Shown here: positions 12,421-24,504 of the stretch, one piece after another
Layout: each line of letters begins with the position of its first letter
Numbering within the stretch: the first letter of the stretch is position 1
NCBI RefSeq assembly: GCF_019393635.1
Contig: NC_057861.1
Span: forward strand, 659,893,724 to 659,957,723
DNA length: 64,000 nt
Origin: Dromiciops gliroides
Taxonomy: Eukaryota > Chordata > Mammalia > Microbiotheria > Microbiotheriidae
Direction of reading: 5' to 3'
Notes under the pieces: model-generated
Seen by the model: the letters and a program-made list of their open reading frames with translations, nothing else
The model's database searches: none
What the model was told of the DNA's origin: nothing
Translations under genes and position numbers: made by a program

Positions 12421-12681
12421 TGTTGTTCAGTTGCTCAGTTGTGTATAACTCTGTGTGACTCTGTGAACCAACTATCCATGGGGTTTTCTTGGCAAAGATA
12501 CTGCAGTAGTTTGCCATTTCCTACTCCAGCTCATTTTCCAGATGAGGAATTGAAAGCAAACAGTGTTAAGTGACATGCCCAGGGTCATATGGCTGGTAAG
12601 TGTCTGAGGAGAGATTTGAATTCTAGTCTTTTTGACTTATAGGTCTATCACTCTATGCAGTGAGTCACCTAGCTGCTACAA
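12421..12681 (-). mobile_element. SINE with RTE/BovB-like 3' tail, antisense
   Basis: The plus strand starts TTGTTGTTCAGTTGCTCAGT and GGGGTTTTCTTGGCAAAGAT, and ends in GTGAGTCACCTAGCTGC, the reverse complement of tail then head. Confidence 0.78.
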
Positions 12682-12799
12682 GGTTAGGTAGCTCTAAACA
12701 ATACCTAAAGGCTTTTTTGAGCTGACAACCTCGAAGAAACACTGCCTTTTGTATTAGACAAGCTCAGACTGATTCTGTGTACTATGTAATTGGCAGAGC

Positions 12800-14630
12800 C
12801 TTTAACAGAGATTGAAATACAGAAGAAATGTTTTTCAAGTCAATTTTTTAATATAAAAATAGATTAGGGTTTTGGGGAAAATTTGTCATAAGGCTGTATC
12901 TGTTCCTGTTTTAGGTAACTGAAAAGCATTTGTGGAGCACCCACTATGCGGAGAATTCTAGAAGGTGTTATTTTATTTTAACCATATTTTAAAAAAATGT
13001 ATTTAAAAGCTATCTAAATTAGGAAGTATGATCAATGAATTATTTTCTCCTTTTGTTTTTTTACTTAAAAATATTTTTTCAAAATGCCTTTTGCTTTTAC
13101 TACCTGGGGTCCTGTTTAGTTCCCTCCCCCAAATGACATTGGAATTTCCTAGAGACTTTGAGAATAGTATTATTCTGTGTTCTCAGTTCTGTCACTCATT
13201 GCCTTTTAATCCCTCAGAATCTATTCAGCTTCTTAAACCAAAGCCCATTTCCAAAACAACTTAAAGAAACTCAATGAGGAAGAATCTCAAAAGAAACTCA
13301 TGAGTAAGAGCCAATCCCTTCCTCCCTTTCTGAACTCCCATGACTCTCTTCTATTTGCTGACACTATGCTCTGACAATTACGGTCTCTCTCTCCTATGTG
13401 ATAATAAAATAGAAGATGATTATGTTTCCCAATCCAAGATCTTCAAAGACCTCATCTAAGCAAAATGAGCCAGCACTCAGCAATGACCCAGAATACCCTT
13501 TCTTGTCTCTTAATTGTAGTATGACTGTGTTGCAAACAGTGGCTTGCAGAGAGTTGTTGTGACATGTACATGTCACGGTTGTTTATGAGTCTTCTGGCAT
13601 AATTGCTGTCGCTCTAGAAGACGCGTTCAGTTCTGCAGGTTTCTTGGTATTGGTTTCTGCTCCATTTTGAAAAACCTTTGACATAGACTCAGTTGTCTGT
13701 CTGCCCATTCCCATTCTGTGCTTGATTCTAAGCTCGACCACATTGACCATTTTGGCTATTTTTACTGACATCAGTCACCAACTCATATGGTTTCCATCAC
13801 TACAAAATGTTACCTTAGTTTAAACCAAATGAGAAGACGGCAGGAAAAAGATGTGATGTCAAATCTCAATGGACACTAGAAGAGCACAAATGATTTGTGT
13901 CAGTGGTGTTGCTGGTCTCAATGAACATACTGTAAGGGCAAATTGGGTCAGACAAAATGCTGATTAATCTCGAGCCCCTCCCCAACCTCCCATTCCATAT
14001 TCAATTCATTAGCTTTCAAGACGGCCAGGCAGAAAAAAGGAACACTTTTCTTTATGGAGATATTACTTGGATTTTGTTTTTTTCCTCGTTTCCACAAGTT
14101 GCTTCAAAATTTAACTATTTTTTTTTTTAGTATATGTCCTGCAAAGAAAAAAAAAGCATTGAACACCTTGTTGTGTCTATTGGAGCCATATAGTGATAAG
14201 ATCACATAACCTGGAGTAGTGTAGGAAGTGGGATAAGGAACTCCAGTATTTGTGTTGCTTATTGTGCTGTTAGACAATCTCCTTTTATTGATTGTACAAA
14301 GATCTAAGCCAACAATTGAACACTATGATTTGACAAGTTTGAACTTACATATGGTGACAAGAACTTTATCTCACAATGGAACTATAAAAGCTGCAGCCCA
14401 ACTGAGGCAGTGGTGAATGATATATGTATGGACCTGAAATCTCACTTAACAGAATGTATCTTTATACAACATTCAACATTGATTTCATTGGTTGGGCACT
14501 AAAATGGCTTTCTGAAAAACTTGGGAGCTTAATTAATTGATGAACTAATGTTTATAAGACTCTTTAAGATATATTGGTGATCATTCAACTTTCACTGAAA
14601 GACTTTTAAGGAGGAAGTGAAAAAATCCAT
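12800..14630. other. Unique-looking region, no firm gene
   Basis: 13385-13775 has two consecutive minus-strand frames (60 and 62 codons). 13560-14030 contains more CpGs than its surroundings. No known protein is recognised, and no intron, promoter or tail is clear. Confidence 0.4.
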
Positions 14631-14633
14631 GAC

Positions 14634-14795
14634 CAGGGGGCAGCTAGGTGGCACAGTAGATAAACACAGGCCCTGGATTCAGGAGGACCTCAGTTCAAAT
14701 CCAGCCTCAGACACTTGACATTTACTAGCTGTGTGACCCTGGGCACGTCATTTAACTCTCAATGCCTTGCCAAAAAAACCCCAAAACAAACAAAC
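14634..14795 (+). mobile_element. Marsupial tRNA-headed SINE
   Basis: A full-length copy with a CAAAA-type tail and a short CCATGAC flanking duplication. Confidence 0.9.
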
Positions 14796-14989
14796 CCATG
14801 ACTCCCTGAGAAAATACATTGCATTTTTAAATAGATCTAATTGTTGGGAAAAATTTCCTGGTGTGGAGCCTAAATCTGCTTCTGTCTCTTTCATTCATGG
14901 CTTTTAGTTCTGCCTTCTATGGTCATGTAAAGCAAGTCTAATCTGTCTTTCATGAGGCAGTCCTTTGGTTACTTGAAAACATGACTTCC

Positions 14990-15140
14990 CATCTTCTCTT
15001 CTCCTGTTTAAATGAACTCATTTCCTTTGACCTGAGTTCCTCCTCACCCCCACACTGGTTAACATTTCTTGACCTGCATTCACTCAGAATTGAACACAAA
15101 ACTTTTGATATAGTATGACCCTGGCAAGAGCACACCTGGT
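14990..15140 (-). mobile_element. Probable CR1/L3-type LINE remnant
   Basis: TGACCTGCATTCACTCAGAA and TTGAACACAAAACTTTTGAT followed by ATGACCCTGGCAAGAGCAC fit the antisense 3' part of CR1/L3. It is short and diverged. Confidence 0.4.
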
Positions 15141-15224
15141 GAGGTGAATGTTGTTATTAGATTTATATAAGATTTATTTGTGTTTTATAATTAATGTTAG
15201 CTTTTATAATTCTGCAGCTACATA

Positions 15225-15475
15225 ACACAGTGGGTATAGTGTTGGGCCTGGAGTTAGGAAGACTCATCTTCCTGAGTTCAAGTCTGGCTTCAAACTCTTA
15301 CTAGCTGTGTGACCCTGGGCAGTTCATTTAACCCTGTTTACCTCACTTCCTCATCTGTAAAACAAGCTGGAGAAGGAAATGGCAAACCACTCTTGTCTTT
15401 GTCAAGAAAACTCCAAATGGAGTCACAAAGTGTTGAACATGGCTGAAAAGTGACTGAACTGACTTTATAATTTTA
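15225..15475 (+). mobile_element. SINE with RTE/BovB-like 3' tail
   Basis: The head resembles the common tRNA-headed SINE. After TCACTTCCTCATCTGTAAAA it continues with CTGGAGAAGGAAATGGCAAA, AAAACTCCAAATGGAGTCAC and ACATGGCTGAAAAGTGACTG, which resembles the 3' end of BovB/RTE LINEs. It was probably copied by an RTE machinery, not L1. Confidence 0.75.
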
Positions 15476-15535
15476 TATAGCTTTTTAAAAATAAATTTTA
15501 AAATTAGTTGAAATAAAATAACATCTGATACAATT

Positions 15536-16318
15536 ATTTTTTTAAATTTTATTTTTTTCCAGTTATATATTACATATAAGGATAGTTTTCAACATTTATT
15601 TTCACTGGCTTTTTAGTTCCAAAGTTTTCTTTTCTCTTCTCCCCCTTCCCTCCCTCCTCCCCAAGACAGAAAGCAGTCTGATATAGGTTGTATATGTACA
15701 ATCACATCAAACATATTTCTACATTAGTCATCTTGTGAAAGAAGAATCAGAGCACAAAGCAAAAACCTCAAACAAGAAGGAAAAAAAAAACAGTCTAAAA
15801 GTAGAAACAGTATGATTCAATCTGCATTCATAATTCACAGTTCTTTTTTCTGGATGTTGAGAACATTTCTATCATTAGTTCTTAGAAACTGTTTTCGATT
15901 GTTGCAGTGCTATGAAGAGTCAAGTCTATCCCCATTGTTTATCACACAATGTTGCTGTTACTGTGTACAATGTTCTTCTGGCTGCTCCTCTCAGTCAGCA
16001 TCAGTTCATGTAAGTCCTTCCAGGTTTCTCTGAACTCTGTCTGCTCATTGTTTCTTACAGCACAATAGTATTCCATTACATTAATATACCACAACTTGTT
16101 TTGCCATTTCCCTATTGATGGACATTCCTTCAATTTCCAATTCTTTGCCACCACAAAGAGAGCTGCTACAAATATTTTTGTACATGTGGGTCCTTTTCCC
16201 TTTTCTATGGTCTCTTTGGGATACAGACCTAGCAGTGGTACCACCGGTCAAAGGGTATGAACAGTCCCATAACCCTTTGGGCATAGTTCCAAATTGCTCT
16301 CCAGAATGGTTAGATCAG
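15536..16318 (-). mobile_element. 5'-truncated L1 copy
   Basis: On the minus strand this is the last 0.8 kb of an L1. It includes an open stretch (15942-16244) matching the ORF2 C-terminus (VPLLGLYPKE, then CPSIGKWQNKLWYINVMEYY), followed by the 3'UTR. A perfect 17-bp duplication, TAACATCTGATACAATT, flanks it at 15519-15535 and 16319-16335. Confidence 0.9.
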
Positions 16319-16339
16319 TAACATCTGATACAATTCTAA

Positions 16340-17700
16340 GGACATAATATATATTCTGTAAATGTACATCAGTTACCAAACATTTCAGTTGCTTACTTTG
16401 ATATGATGCTCCATCTCCTGACTCCAAGAGTTTTTACTCACTCTCTTCCCTTGCCTGGAATGTTTTCCCTCATCATCTATCTCCTCAGCTTCCCTGTCTT
16501 CCTTCAAGGCTCAGTTAGTCTTAACCTTCCACAATAGTAGTGACTGAACAACAACAAATCTACAAAAAGCCTTTCCTGTACCTCCTTAATTTTAATGCTT
16601 TCCATCAGAGATCATTCCCAATTTTTTCCATAGATATCTTATCTATACATAGCTGTTTGAATGTTATCCTCCTCATTGGACTGTAAGCTAACTCCTAGAG
16701 TGAAGGGAATGTTTTTGCCCTTTGTTTTTTATCTCCAACACACAGCTAAATGCTATTGACTGACTGACAATTTTTCTTTTACTTAACTAATAGAGTTTTT
16801 TGAAGATTTAAGCATCAATATTCCCAAGTGATCCTGAGATTCTCCTGATGGGTAATTTACAGGACGTGCCTTAGGACATTGGAAATGTTCTGGTAACATT
16901 ATGTAAGAATGAACTTTAGAGTCTTTTTAAAAATCCTGTGCATCCATATGAATTTCTTCCCATAATCCAACATCATTTAATATTAAATAATCATCAGCAG
17001 TACCAAGTAAATCACATTACTTTGGCAAAATCAACACCAAGTAGCAACCTCAAACTGATTCATATGCAACAGGAGGGCAAAGAAAAGATATCCAATGTAA
17101 CTTGTAATACATCATAATAAAATGCAACATAGCTCTGACTTGTGGGAAATCATTGCCCAAGACCGTCTCCATTAGGGATGGCAGGGTCAATGAAATTGGG
17201 CTCAATATAAGAGGTATGCCATTGACCTAATTAATAAACTGGCAACACCCATTGCAATGGTAAGTATGTGCCAAGGTATGAAAGTCTGCCAATATATATC
17301 AGCTTCATCAGTCAGCTATGAACCCATAGGTACATTTTTGTTCCCTGTCCTACAAAAGATTGAATTGGGGTGGGGGGAACATGTAGACAAATTGGAATCA
17401 TTTCAGGAGTGACAGATTCCCCAATATCTTGATATTCAGAAATATGAGGACTATAATCTTCCCTTTTCACAGAATTATACTGTAATACATTAACCATTAA
17501 ATCCATATGTGAATATTTCTACTTTGTCATAATGGTTCATAGACTGACAATGAATAAAAACATTTTTAATCTGGAGGGAAAAGAAAGAATAGATTATGTC
17601 AAAGTGGGTGTTGTGAAGAAGGGCTAGGGAGGAGCTCTAGAAGGAAGTGCCTTTAGGCAGAAGAAAACATATTTTTCATTCTCTCAGGACATTCCCCCCA

Positions 17701-17757
<57 letters not shown>

Positions 17758-19100
17758 CACTTCCAGTAGCCACCCAAGATACAAATTAGGAGAGGTATCA
17801 TTTTGGATAGATGCATACACTAGCATATGAGCCTCTGGGTCTTTATTCTTGTAAAAATTTTTTTTAAATAAAGAAATGTTCATTCTTCTCACCTGACACC
17901 TATGATTGAAAAGACATAACAAGGCTAATTCTCCTCTTATATTATCCATATGGTAACTCTCAGAAAAGGCTTTATTGAGGAGACAGGGGTCTGCCTTATA
18001 AACAGTTTCTCTGCCTTTAAGAGCCCCCTATACTAGCTAAGTTATTTTGAAGGACTTGAGGTGATACTTATCATTTTTCTGTATATCTTAAAGTTTGCTT
18101 TCTTAAAGTCCAGGGGACAAGGAAAAAGCTGCTGGAATTGGAGCCAGGTTCCCCGAGTACGAATACTAGTTCAGACATTGACTAGCAGAAGAAGCTGACA
18201 TCCTTAAGACAGGATGAAAGAAATAATACATGCAGAAATCCAGAAATCCAGTTCCTGAGAATATGGAAGATAACTGAATCCAGACTCAAAAGACTGATTG
18301 GAAGTATGTGAGGCACACTAGAAAGGGAAAGAAAAAAATCTGAACCACTGTATGTATATCACAAGTATGAGGCACTTCCCATGGATAGTAAATCTAGACT
18401 GTTCAGAGAAGAAATAGTGTTTCATACACTCCAGAATTAAAAGGCAAACCCACAAGTGATAGCAGTATAAGGAAACCTGTTACTGTCTCCAGGAAGTAGA
18501 GGGCAGTCAAAGTGGTTAATGACTCACTGCTGAAGGCCAAAGATGAAGCCATGTGATATAACCAGTCAGGAGGTATACTGTCTTAATGGAATATATATCA
18601 GAGAAATGATTGAAAACTGAGCCAAAATCTGAAATCACAGATAGCAATCTACTTCAGATTCTTGTGAGAGAAGTGATTCTGTGAGAAGAAACCTTGGACG
18701 CATGACTACTGACTGAAAACTTGAAAATGAAACTAAAAATCTCAGGAATGGAGATGACATGTTTTTTCAACTTTAAATTTAAAGTCAAGACTTTAGAAGA
18801 AACAGAAAAACATGGGTATTTAATTTTGGCTATGTGGATGGTCCTGAAAATGAATTTTTGTTTTCTAGTCCAGGACTTTATAAATTTTTTCCACTGGCAA
18901 CACCTTTTCATCCAACAAACTTGTATGCCATCCCTGGTATATAAGTGTATGAAATATGTATACATAACCTTTTACTGTTGCCAAAATTTTCACAACCCTC
19001 ACTTTCAGCTATGTGGCTACACATAGGGTCACAATCCACAGTTTGAGAAGCTAGGGATTAGACCAAGACTTATTGAATGATGATCTGGCTAGAGACAGAT
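16340..19100. other. No gene seen apart from a (CA)n repeat
   Basis: 16680-16770 resembles an L2-type tail (TTGGACTGTAAGCTAACTCC). 16960-17300 is repeat-free with conserved-element-like texture. 18100-18960 is unassigned, with a pair of overlapping chance frames. Confidence 0.45.
17702..17754. repeat. (CA)n microsatellite
   Basis: About 26 perfect units. Confidence 0.9.

Positions 19101-19104
<4 letters not shown>

Positions 19105-19139
<35 letters not shown>
19105..19139. repeat. (CA)n microsatellite
   Basis: About 17 units, followed by degenerate ATACATATA sequence to about 19245. Confidence 0.88.
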
Positions 19140-19141
<2 letters not shown>

Positions 19142-19249
19142 CATACAACATATATAGGCTATATAGGGCACATGTATAGGATGCATATATAGGACATACA
19201 TGTAGAACATATACATGTGTGTATACATACACACATACATATATCAGAA

Positions 19250-19960
19250 AAGCCTAGGAAGAAGACACTAGGGTAGATATTTGCTACCTGAATAAGAGGG
19301 TTGTAAATTGAAAATGAAAAGAAATGGATTATTACAAAATAAAACTGCAATAACATGGAGGGCAATAGGTTAGTCATAAGAAGAAAAAAATGGTCATTTA
19401 CAAAAGGAAAAAAAAGGTTTGAAACAATATTTATAGTCTTAGGTATCCACATCCAACTCAATATGGTGTGGGGGGGGCATAGTATTTTAAAGCAAAGAGG
19501 TAAACATGTCCTTATAGGCATCACAAAGACTTGGTGAGCTGGAAATCATAATCAGTATGAGGTAATGAAGGGACATATTTCATTCAAAAAGACCAAATCT
19601 TCTAGAAGGGGCAGAATGGAAGTGTATATCATTCTCTACTCTGACCATATCTTCTACAGTCTGATAGTTGGAGAGTAGGGGGTATCATCCCCATTGGGAT
19701 AGAATGGAGCCTATCTTTGATATGGTTGAGATCAGGAGTGGAAAAGAGGAAAATGGAGGACAGTGACAGGAATCACAATTCTAAGGAAAGATAACTGTTC
19801 TAGGGGAAGAAATTTTGGTCTTTAACTCATCTTCCTTTTCCAACTGCATTTCACATTTTCCATCTGCACAATCTTTTTACTCAAGTGAATGTAGAAAAAT
19901 GATGATGATGGTGGTGATGATGGTCTATATTTATATAGGGATTTAAGGTTTGCAAAGCAT
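19250..19960. other. Unassigned sequence, no gene seen
   Basis: 19320-19800 contains phrases such as GTCATAAGAAGAAAAAAATG and GGTATCATCCCCATTGGGAT that could come from an old retroelement, but I cannot name it. Confidence 0.35.
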
Positions 19961-19981
19961 TTTACAAGGATGACCTTATTT

Positions 19982-20144
19982 AGGGAGCAGCTAGGTGGTA
20001 CAGTATATAAAGCACCGCTCTGGATTCAGGAGGACCTGAGTTCAAAATTGGCCCCAGACATTTGGCACTTACTAGCTGTGAGACCCTGGGCAAGTCACTT
20101 AACCCTCATTGCCCTGCAAAAAACAAACAAACAAACAAACAAAA
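19982..20144 (+). mobile_element. Marsupial tRNA-headed SINE with (ACAA)n tail
   Basis: GATGACCTTATTT is duplicated exactly at 19969-19981 and 20145-20157. The tail is a (CAAA)n run. Confidence 0.93.
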
Positions 20145-20914
20145 GATGACCTTATTTGACTGTTCCTTGAATTCATTCTGTGCTTTTCTGTTTCTGAATA
20201 TTCATGCAGAATTTTTCTTGATAACTGGAACTCTACCTCTTCAGGATGAGATTATCTCTTCCTTTAAGGCCCAGATCAATTGTCACTTCCTCCATGAGGC
20301 TTCCCCTCAGCTGCAAGTGATTTCTTTACCACAAAGTTCCCTATAATATGTTGTCTGGATAGATTTATATTTATGTTTAAATATATGTTAAACCTGAGAC
20401 CTTCCTTAACCATCAACCCTCAGAAAATTATTCTAGGTTCTAAGTCCTTTGTGGGTCAGAATTCTCTTAAGGTTTGTGAAAGATAACTTACGAGCCCCAA
20501 CCCTTGGTATTTACTTTCTAATCACTCAGAGGGTATGCTTGGTTCAAAGTAAAGGCATTTAATGAGATACCATAGTAATAAAAGTAACAATAATACCATT
20601 CCCAAAATGGAGCTTCCACAAATACACTAATGGGAAGAGTGAACATAGGACCTACACACATCCAAAAAAAAATGCTTTGAACATAAAACGTACTTAAAAA
20701 TGCTTTTTTTTTGGTTTTTTTTTTCATTCACTCATTCATTTATATCATAACTTGTAGGGGAGGAGCTGTGTTCAGTGGTTAATGAGCTTCTCCCCTGTAG
20801 GGCTTTATTTCCTTAAATGGGGGGAAAAGCACAAAAAAACCAACAACTAAGTAAAACTGTAGTGAAAAAAATGCTTTTAATCCCCTTCCCCTCCCAATTC
20901 CAATTATACTTTGT

Positions 20915-21035
20915 TTTAAAAACTGGAGCCTTAGAGAGGCTAAGTTACCTGCCCAAGGTCACATGAATTGGAGCAGAGCATAGATTTGAACCCAGGGTCA
21001 CTGACTTCCAAAGCAGCATCCTTTCTACTACAACA
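20915..21035 (-). repeat. Old MIR-like element
   Basis: AAGTTACCTGCCCAAGGTCA and TTTGAACCCAGGGTCACTGA, then TTTCTACTACAACACAA. Confidence 0.5.
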
Positions 21036-21218
21036 CAAAGATTCCAAAGGTGTTAAGAAGACCATAGCTACTGATGACTTGAGGTTATTATACCTTCCCT
21101 TGTGATTATCTTGTGCCTTAAGATATCTAATAGCTTGTAATACAGTGACTTGCAAGACACTCCCCCCAGAACCATAGACAACACAGAAGATCACAGAGAC
21201 AGATATGGAAGTCTTATT

Positions 21219-21374
21219 TTATTTTATTTTATTTTTTGGTGGGTCAATGACGGTTAAGTGACTTGCCAAAGGTCACACACATAGTAAGTGTCAAGTGTCT
21301 GAGGTTGGATTTGAATTTAGGTCCTCCTGAATCTAGCGCTGGTACTTTATCCACTGTACCACCTAGCTGCCCCT
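21219..21374 (-). mobile_element. Marsupial SINE, antisense (cluster copy 1)
   Basis: An ATTTT-rich tail precedes the body. Imperfect flanks GGAAGTCTTAT / GGAGGTCTCAT are at 21208-21218 and 21375-21385. Confidence 0.88.
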
Positions 21375-21408
21375 GGAGGTCTCATCTTGCTCTCTAGCCC
21401 TTCTTTCT

Positions 21409-21572
21409 TTCTTTCTTTCTTTTTTTTTAAAAAGTTTATTTTATTGGGGCAATGAAGGTTAAGTGACTTGCCCACACAGCTAGTAAGTATCAAGTGTCTG
21501 AGGCCAGATTTGAACTCAGGTTCTCCTGAATCCAGGGCCAATGCTTTATCCACTGTGCTACCTAGCTGCCCC
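21409..21572 (-). mobile_element. Marsupial SINE, antisense (cluster copy 2)
   Basis: CTCTAGCCCTTCTTTCT (17 bp) is duplicated exactly at 21392-21408 and 21573-21589. The body lacks a few bp next to GACTTGCCCACACAGC. Confidence 0.93.
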
Positions 21573-21695
21573 CTCTAGCCCTTCTTTCTAATGATATGTT
21601 CAACTACATAATGCAAGGCCTCATTTAGAAACACAGATCAGAAAGAGGCTGGCTTTGCTCTTCTGGATTGATTATTGGTGAAAGTATCATTTCCA

Positions 21696-21857
21696 TTTTA
21701 TCTATCTATCTATCTATTTATTTGCAAGGCAATGAAGGTTAAGTGACTTGCCCAAGGTCACACAGCTAGTAAGTATCAAGTGTCTGAATTCAGATTTGAA
21801 CTCATGTCCTCCTGAATCCAGAGCAAGTGCTTTATCTACTGCGCCACCTAGCTGCCC
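21696..21857 (-). mobile_element. Marsupial SINE, antisense (cluster copy 3)
   Basis: The tail is a (CTAT)n run. TGAAAGTATCATTT, near-identical on both sides, is the likely duplication. Confidence 0.9.
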
Positions 21858-22684
21858 CTGAAAGTATAATTTTCAAGGTTATTGGCAACACCTCCTGCTT
21901 TCCTGTTTCACATACATGATGTGAAAATAATAATAGCCTCCTAACTTATCATCCTGCTTGCCATCTCTTTCCTCTCTAATCCAACTTTCACTGATCTACC
22001 CAAGTAATTTTTTACTCATAGCTCTGACCTTATATTCTTCCCCTCAACAAAAATCAGTATTTCAGGATTACTTATAGAGAAAAGGGTTGGCTATGATGGC
22101 TTTTGAGAAACCTTCCATGATTTCTATGAAAACACACTTTGCCTAAAATTTAAGGGTGTTCATCAATTGGCTCCACTTTTCCCATCTAGAATTATTTCTC
22201 ACTGTTCCTGCCTCATGCACTTCACATTCCAGGTACGTTGAACTACTCACCACACCCCAGACTTCTCCTGCTCCATAATGCCTTTGCTCATTTGCATACA
22301 GCATTTTTATATTCCTGGTATGAAGTTGTTCCATTTCCCCATCTGTTGAAATCTTTCCCTTCCGACTATGTCCAGCTCAGCACTCACCTACACATGAAGT
22401 ATTCTCTTCCTGGTGTTTTCCGCTAGATATAGATTCTTTCCCCTTTGAAATTGTAATGCTTCTCTGTTTGACTCATGTGTACTTATAAAATGTATCTTAA
22501 GATATAATAATTTATGTATCTACATTTTTTCCCTCTGTCCTGTCCCAAATTGTAAACTAGTTGAGATCATTAACTGACAGTTATTCTTTGTATGCCAAGA
22601 ACTTAAATCAGATTTAATAAATGTTTAAGGAATTTAATTTTATTTAATCAAATTGAGTCACAAATATATTTCAAGGACAGGATT

Positions 22685-23060
22685 TTCAATAAATCAATCA
22701 TTAAGCATCTATTAGGCACTTACTATGTTCTGGGCATGATGCTAAGTGTTGAAGATACAAAAAGGCAAAAGGCAGTGCCTCCCCTCAAGGAGTTTACAGT
22801 CAAATGAGGGAGACAACATGCAAACATGTATGTTTGCATATATATATGTATACGTGTGTATGTGTATATATGTTTAGGTATCTCTCTCTCAATCTCAAGC
22901 TCTATATAGGATAAAATAATAATTAATTAACAGAGAGAAGTTACTTGATTTAAAAGGGGTTAGAAAATACTTCCAATAAAAGATGGGAATTAGTTTGGAC
23001 TTAAAAGAAGCCCAGGAGGCCAGGAGGTGGAGTTGAGGAGGGACGGTATAGCACTGTATA
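22685..23060 (+). repeat. Ancient interspersed repeat, family unassigned
   Basis: TTAAGCATCTATTAGGCACT, CCCTCAAGGAGTTTACAGTC and GGCCAGGAGGTGGAGTTGAG recall a common marsupial/mammalian middle-repetitive element whose name I cannot give with certainty. A related stretch lies at 33005-33115 (CAGTCCCTGTCCTCAAGTAG). An internal TA/TG microsatellite occupies 22830-22880. Confidence 0.45.
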
Positions 23061-23574
23061 GCAGCCTTTTTCACTTGTGTTTCCAATAGTACCAAAGCAA
23101 ACCAAGGAGTATGCAAGGAAAAATACCATGAAAGTCAACACACACACACACAGAAGAAATGTACTAACTTTGCTATCTGTATCAGTTACAGATGTGTGCA
23201 TTTAGCCAATGTGGAAAATCATCAGGAATTGAAGAAAATCAATAGAGTACATGGGAGGGAAATGTGGCTTCTGATGGGTGTGGAATCAGTCACTAAGTGT
23301 GTCCATCGCTTTATGATCCATAAATAAGTGATTCTTAAATAATTAGTTCTTAATTATTCTTAATTCATAACATTTTATTATCCACAATTAATTTTTCTTC
23401 TTGGACTATGTTAGCCCATCATGTATGAAATAATTGGTAGCTATTTATTAATGTTTCTTTTCTTTTTTGGGAAGAATTGGGAATTCTAGACCTATGGTTT
23501 ATTTGGTATAGGGAAGTCCTGATATGGAAACTCCCTGTTATGATATCAGAGATATATTTGTAACTTTTAGAAAG

Positions 23575-23705
23575 TTGACTGGGGCAATGAGATTTTAAAT
23601 GATTTCCCCTTGGTCACAGAGCTAGCATGTGTCAGAAGCACAACTTGATCCCAGGTCTTCCTGATTACAAGGCTGGTTGACTCTCTATCTACTACTCAAC
23701 AATGT
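23575..23705 (-). repeat. Old SINE (MIR or tRNA-headed type), antisense
   Basis: GACTGGGGCAATGAGATTTT, CTTGGTCACAGAGCTAGCAT and CTCTCTATCTACTACTCAAC keep the SINE order but with many changes. Confidence 0.6.
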
Positions 23706-24286
23706 CTCATTTGAATGAAAAAACAAAAACAAAAACAAAAAAACCCAAGAAAACAAAAATGTAAACTCTGTATTTTTGGAATCCATGTCCATTGTGAATA
23801 ATTGGGTAAAACTGGGAAGTTTGAAGAGACTAGAAACAAATACTCATGACTAAGAGCCTGATACTGAAACAAATGTTCATAAACCAATTTAGTTCAGCAA
23901 CTAAATTCAGAGGAAATACAAATTTGAAATTGCTCATAACCACCTCAAGGTTCAACTTGAGATGATAACATTCAGTGTATTTTATGTTTTCAGTTTTAAA
24001 AGAGTTCTTTCAACCCCAAAGATACCTACAAAATAAACAATGAATTTTAAAAACCAATTATTGAATGTCAGCCAATAGCATTTATTAAGCACTTATGTGC
24101 CAGACACAGTGTATGTAATGTATTTTGTGAAAATGAAAGGAATTGAAATGATTGTCCTCCCACCCTTAGCCCCAATTCCAGATTAAACAAATATATGGGG
24201 AAATGGAAAATTTCTTATAGGTTGAGAGCTACCATAGCCCAAGTGATTCCCAAGAATGGAATACTGATTGAAAACAACCAACCAGA

Positions 24287-24445
24287 TAGGTGGTGTAGTG
24301 GATAAAGCACCAGCCCTGGATTCAGGAGGACCTGAGTTCAAATCTGACCTCAGACACTTGACATTTGCTAGCTGTGTGACCCTGGCTGGGCAAGTCACTT
24401 AACCCCCATTGCCCAACCCCCCCCCCAAAAAAAAAAGGAAAGAAA
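24287..24445 (+). mobile_element. Marsupial tRNA-headed SINE
   Basis: It carries the full body with a C9/A10 tail. AAAACAAC(C/T)AACCA flanks it, and the body has a small internal duplication (CTGGCTGGGCAAG). Confidence 0.88.
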
Positions 24446-24504
24446 GAAAACAACTAACCAAAAGTATCTCATTAAATTATTTTGGTTGTCGTTAGATATA
24501 AAAG

